From contig CALSCR010002885.1 of NCBI GenBank assembly GCA_943704495.1, positions 1 to 23,831 of the forward strand: DNA of 23,831 nt, read 5' to 3'. This document shows, one piece after another, positions 20,168 to 23,831 of this stretch; position 1 is the stretch's first letter, and each line of letters begins with the position of its first letter. This DNA is from Pigoraptor chileana. Taxonomy: Eukaryota > Opisthokonta > Filasterea. A program made the translations under genes and the position numbers. The notes under the pieces were generated by a model. It did not search any database, was not told the origin of the DNA, and worked only from the letters and a program-made list of their open reading frames with translations.

Positions 20168-23100
20168 CAGACAGACACACACGCACGAGTGAGTGGGCAA
20201 CAGCGCACCTGGCAGTAGATGAGCTGGTATGCGACCGGGTCGGCGGGGAGTTCGCGCGGATTGCGAAACAAGCGCTTCTTGAAAATGAATCTGGCGTCGT
20301 CCGCCGCGCCAATTGGGAGGGGCACGTCGTTCTCCCTGTAGGCCGCCAGCACAGATTGACGCTTGGCATTCTCCCACTCGGACACAATGTCCATGACGTA
20401 CTCGACGCCCCGCACGGCACGCTCAATGCCCGTGCCGCTCTGCTCGTACAGCGCCCATCCGTCCGCACTCTCCAGGCCCAGCTTCTTTGCCAGCATTGCG
20501 ACGCAGTCCGTCGTCGACATCGAGGGATCGACCGGCACCTCCTCCTTGGATCCATCGAGCAGATTCACAATAAGGCGAGGATCAATCATGGCCCGGATTG
20601 CGCAAAACTCGGCGTTGGACGGGGGGTACTTGCGCGAGCCGTTGACCTTGACCTGTTTGATCATGCGGCGACAGTAGAGAACGCGCTCCTTTGTGTCGTC
20701 GGCGACGGCGATCTTCCCGTCACAGACGTCGTTGACATATGCGAGGAGGTGCTTGAAGAGCGAGTTGGATGGGGGACAGCAGCACGCAACATACGACATG
20801 AACAGCCACGCGCGCGATGCACGCTCAGGCTTCGGATTGTGGCACGTCTGCTTAAACAGCTGAAAGTAGAGCTCGTCACGCAGGTCAGGCTTCTCGATCG
20901 CCCACTCGATCGTGTGGCGGATCATGAGCCATTCGGGCAGGCCCGCCTTGAACTCCGACTTGTAAAACTTGCCGAGCTCCTTGAACATCGATATGGCAAG
21001 AGTGATGTCGTTCTGGTCTTCCATTATGGTAAACGACGTCGGAATGCTCGCGGTTTTCTGGTACTGGCACATTTCCTCAAAGGAAAACATGTCCACCTTC
21101 GTCCCGCTCTGCGTGCCAGACATGGTTCCCGACTTTGTCGAGGTGCGTGCACGGAAAAAGGTGCTCGTGTTGGACTTTGGGTGCAGCTGGCAGTACTTTT
21201 CCGCAAAGACGACGAGGGTTGGGTCGCCGCCGGGCTCGTCCTTGAGCTCCTTGATGGGCTTGTTGAAGACCTTTGTCGCGCGGCGGGCGGCGCGGTCGTT
21301 GTTCTTCTTCTGCTGCTTCTCCTTCTCCTCCTTCGCCTCTTCTTTCTTCGCCTCCTCCTTCATCAAGCGCTCGCCCTCGGGACCCTCTGTCTCAAGTCGC
21401 AACACAGACGCGCGGCGCTTGTCGGTTGTTTCGGCGGCTTCCTTCATCTCGTTGATCATCTTGGCCTTCTGGCGAGCATCCTCGCTTTCGAGTGCCTGGA
21501 GAGTGCGAGAGCGCGAAAGTGCGTGTGCATTTACGAGTTGTTGTAGAAAGTTAGCAAGGCTAGCCATGCGAGTGAGAGGGAGGAGAATGGAGCTTCCAGC
21601 AATGTCTCTGTGACACCATGTTTGTGCAACCATGCACGCACCTCTTTCTCCTTGCGCTCTTTGTCTGCCTTCTCCTTCTTCATAAAGCGGTAAAGGTCCC
21701 TGGCCATCATGCCCCGGTAGTATGCCTGGATAACGACAATCGCGCGTCGCTTCTTCTTGTAGCGGAGACGGTCCATGTGGCGGCGGAATCCCCGCTGAAT
21801 GAACATGGTTGCCTTGCGCAGTTTGAGGTACTTGCGGCGTTGCAGGATCATGCGCCAGTATGCCTGCATGCACACACACACACAACGCACACAACGCGCA
21901 CGCACATACACACGCACACGCACATGCAAGTGAAAGGTATACATCAGTAAGGGGGTCTACTTCAAAAATACAGCACTAGCATTGGCGTGACAACATACAT
22001 ACAAAACCCACATATGCCCGTATTGATCAACACACAGACACAGACACAGACATACACACACACACAGACACAGACATACACACACACACAGACACAGACA
22101 CCGACACACACAGACACAGACACAGACATAAACACAGACATAAACACATACACACACGCACGCACGCGCGCACGCACCTGGATGCGCGCAGACATGTCGG
22201 CGAGCAGCTTGCGACGCATGTCTTCGAGGGGGTCAAACACGCGTTGGCGGAAAAAGAGCTTCGTGCGACCGACCTGCCACTCTGTCGGCGGGAGCTTGAG
22301 AAGCTGCAAATCAAAAACGCACAACACAACGCACAACACAACGCACAAGCGACGACCAGACGACAGTGGCGGATGTGGTTAGTAAGAGAGGAACCTCGTC
22401 GCACCAAGAGCCATCGTCACAATGCGGACGACCATCAACACCCTCCAGGGTGGAGAAAGTGCGTGTGCTCGCATGTAGCGCAGAATACACTTGCTAGAGA
22501 TTACACAGAGACTCAAACAATGCAACAATGCAACTCACAGCACAACACACAAGCACAAACAAAAGCACACGCACAAACCCACGCACCATCATAATGGCCT
22601 TGCACGCGGCGGGCTCGTTGTCCTTGTCAACGGCAAGGTCCTTCGGGGCCAGACACCGATACTTCTGAAGAAAGTCGCCGCTCTTGATCTTGACGGGGAA
22701 ACCAATCTTGCGGATGCGGATGATATCGAGCATACCAGAGTACCTTCGCATGCCATGACGGGATGAACAAAGGGAAATATGAGGCCAGAATCGCATGATC
22801 TCACCGTTCCTCCACAAATCCCGCAGGCGCACACACCTTCACACCCTCACATCTTCACACAAAACACACACACACACACATACCTGAGCTGGTCCATGAC
22901 CATCTGCTTGTCAAACTTGGCGGCGACCTTGTCAGAGTTGGGCTTGATGCACCGCACATAGAACGGGGTTGTTTGGCTGAGCACGGCGACGAGGCTGTTG
23001 AGCTGTTCCTTGAAAATCGAGCCAATCGTTGGCTTGCCCTTGCCCTTCGAGTCCTTCGACGCCGCCGCCGCAGCCTCCGCTCCGGCACCCGCCGCAATGT

Positions 23101-23804
23101 CGCGGAACTTTTGCACTTCCTTCACAAAGGCGTCTCCGCTGGACTTCATCATGTCAAAGAGGAGGTCCTGCTGAGCATCCTTGTTCTTGTCGAGGAAACC
23201 CTGCAGAAGCATACATCAGAGACATGTCGCGTGCGCGTTGCAAAGCAACACGGGAACAAACATACAGGATAAAATGATAAGACTTTACGAACGCAGGGGA
23301 AAAAATACTCACATTCCCAACATCCACACACACATTCCGAACATGCCACAAATACACAATCAAGCTACAGAAATACGAGAAGAAGAGTGCACACATACCA
23401 CAATCGTGTACATAACGGGGCCAGCAAAATGCGTGACACCAAACAGCTCGTTGACTGTGCGCTTGTCGGTGGGCTTGATGTAGTTCTTGACGCCTTCGAG
23501 CGCCTTGTGCTGCTTCTCCAGGTACGTCTTGTCCGTGCCCTTCGGAAAGCGACACTCCTCGTCGAGAAACTTGAGAATGCAGTTCGGAGGCTGTTCTCGG
23601 CGGTGGTGGCGGTGGCGGCGAGTGAGCAGACAGTTACAAATAGACATGAACTCCAGGCTCGTTGTGCGCGATCGCCAATACAATTGGGCAACTTTCAGCG
23701 ACAATTAAGAGAAGAAGCATAACACATACCTTATCAATTGCATCAAGGGCGTCCTGGTTGTCGTGGAACGAGATGTGGCTGTAGTTGATGCCCTCAGCAT
23801 CGTA
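16775..23804 (-). CDS. Unconventional myosin with two MyTH4-FERM units (3' 13 exons; motor N-terminus off window)
   Basis: Minus-strand exons: 23730-23804, 23399-23590, 22884-23200, 22587-22743, 22178-22303, 21642-21863, 20209-21495, 18528-20028, 18171-18343, 17918-18045, 17470-17728, 17192-17311, 16775-16969. They give 1583 residues, all junctions in frame. Residues 1-280 are the end of the actin motor: [33 protein letters not shown], a loop 2 rich in Ala/Gly then [41 protein letters not shown] motifs for calmodulin-like light chains follow (about 285-340), then a Lys/Glu-rich segment (about 340-440), MyTH4-1 (about 497-645), FERM-1 (about 655-985), a linker without visible SH3, MyTH4-2 (about 1072-1237), FERM-2 (about 1240-1540) and a proline-rich tail. 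MyTH4-FERM tails bind microtubules and membrane proteins in filopodia and similar protrusions. It is class VII/XXII-like; lack of SH3 favours XXII. Confidence 0.93.
17764..17784. repeat. (GT)n tract in myosin intron
   Basis: A GT run on plus, CA on the myosin sense strand, ends about 35 bases before the acceptor at 17729. Confidence 0.9.
18384..18410. repeat. (GT)n tract in myosin intron
   Basis: A GT run on plus, CA on the myosin sense strand, lies 40-66 bases before the acceptor of the exon starting at 18343. Confidence 0.9.
20105..20166. repeat. (CAGA)15 tetranucleotide repeat
   Basis: About 15.5 perfect CAGA units lie in the 180-base myosin intron 20029-20208. On the sense strand this is a (TCTG)n run, pyrimidine-rich and midway between donor and acceptor. 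It is the only tetranucleotide array of this size here. Confidence 0.95.
21864..22177 (-). other. Myosin intron dominated by CA/CAGA-type repeats
   Basis: This 314-base intron between the converter exon and the IQ exon has CA-rich DNA at both ends (about 21871-21925 and 22031-22177 on plus) with mixed ACAGAC units. On the sense strand both ends are GT-rich. Its central 80 bases are not repetitive and contain nothing recognisable. Confidence 0.8.
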
Positions 23805-23831
23805 CTGCGTGTGTTGTGTGTGTGTGTGTGT

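Noticed and set aside
20101-20176. CRISPR-like direct repeats
   Set aside because: Units are 4 bases with no spacers; a plain microsatellite in an intron.
20356-21546. 396-codon open frame on the plus strand
   Set aside because: It is the antisense of a myosin exon whose frame encodes clear MyTH4-FERM sequence and joins neighbouring exons in phase; the antisense has no domain.

Overview
The window comes from a nuclear genome of a eukaryote. Six of the seven genes are split by spliceosomal introns of about 90-440 bases, with GTGCGT/GTGAGT/GTGGGT donors and CAG acceptors. The spaces between genes are short, and introns and intergenic DNA are full of (CA)n/(GT)n tracts. Several proteins suggest a flagellated unicellular organism: a nephrocystin-3-like ATPase and a possible ERICH3-like protein (both families are ciliary in animals) and an unconventional myosin with two MyTH4-FERM units. 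A 3-deoxy-D-arabino-heptulosonate-7-phosphate (DAHP) synthase argues against an animal. A choanoflagellate, filasterean or apusomonad-like protist would fit, but I cannot fix the species. I saw no tRNA, rRNA, CRISPR array or transposon.

Layout, left to right: (1) 22/46-764, minus: 5' exons of a possible ERICH3-like gene, running off the left edge. (2) 1388-3341, plus: secreted or lysosomal purple acid phosphatase in three exons, divergent from gene 1. Three palindromic TCACGTGA boxes lie in the shared promoter. (3) 3981-7685, minus: a single-exon 1234-residue nephrocystin-3-like STAND ATPase, convergent with gene 2. (4) 8413-10442, minus: nuclear FKBP25-type prolyl isomerase (FKBP3) in seven exons, with one apparent AT-AC intron and one GC-AG intron. 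(5) 10856-12990, plus: JMJD8-type JmjC protein in six exons, divergent from gene 4. (6) 13168-15956, minus: AroG-type DAHP synthase in nine exons, tail to tail with gene 5. (7) 16775-23804, minus: the last 13 exons of a double MyTH4-FERM myosin whose motor N-terminus lies beyond the right edge.

The genes do not form one pathway; the neighbourhood is ordinary compact protist housekeeping and ciliary/cytoskeletal content. All exon models were built by hand from reading-frame continuity, splice signals and remembered family alignments. Every junction given keeps the frame, and summed lengths are whole codons (454, 221, 373, 397 and 1584 codons including stop for genes 2, 4, 5, 6 and 7).

The most interesting signals are in RNA processing. 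One is the AT-AC intron in FKBP3, with an ATATCC donor and no AG for about 95 bases before the acceptor. Another is the orientation of intronic dinucleotide tracts: on the sense strand (GT)n tends to sit just after donors and (CA)n just before acceptors. The triple CACGTG cluster ahead of an acid phosphatase is the best regulatory lead.
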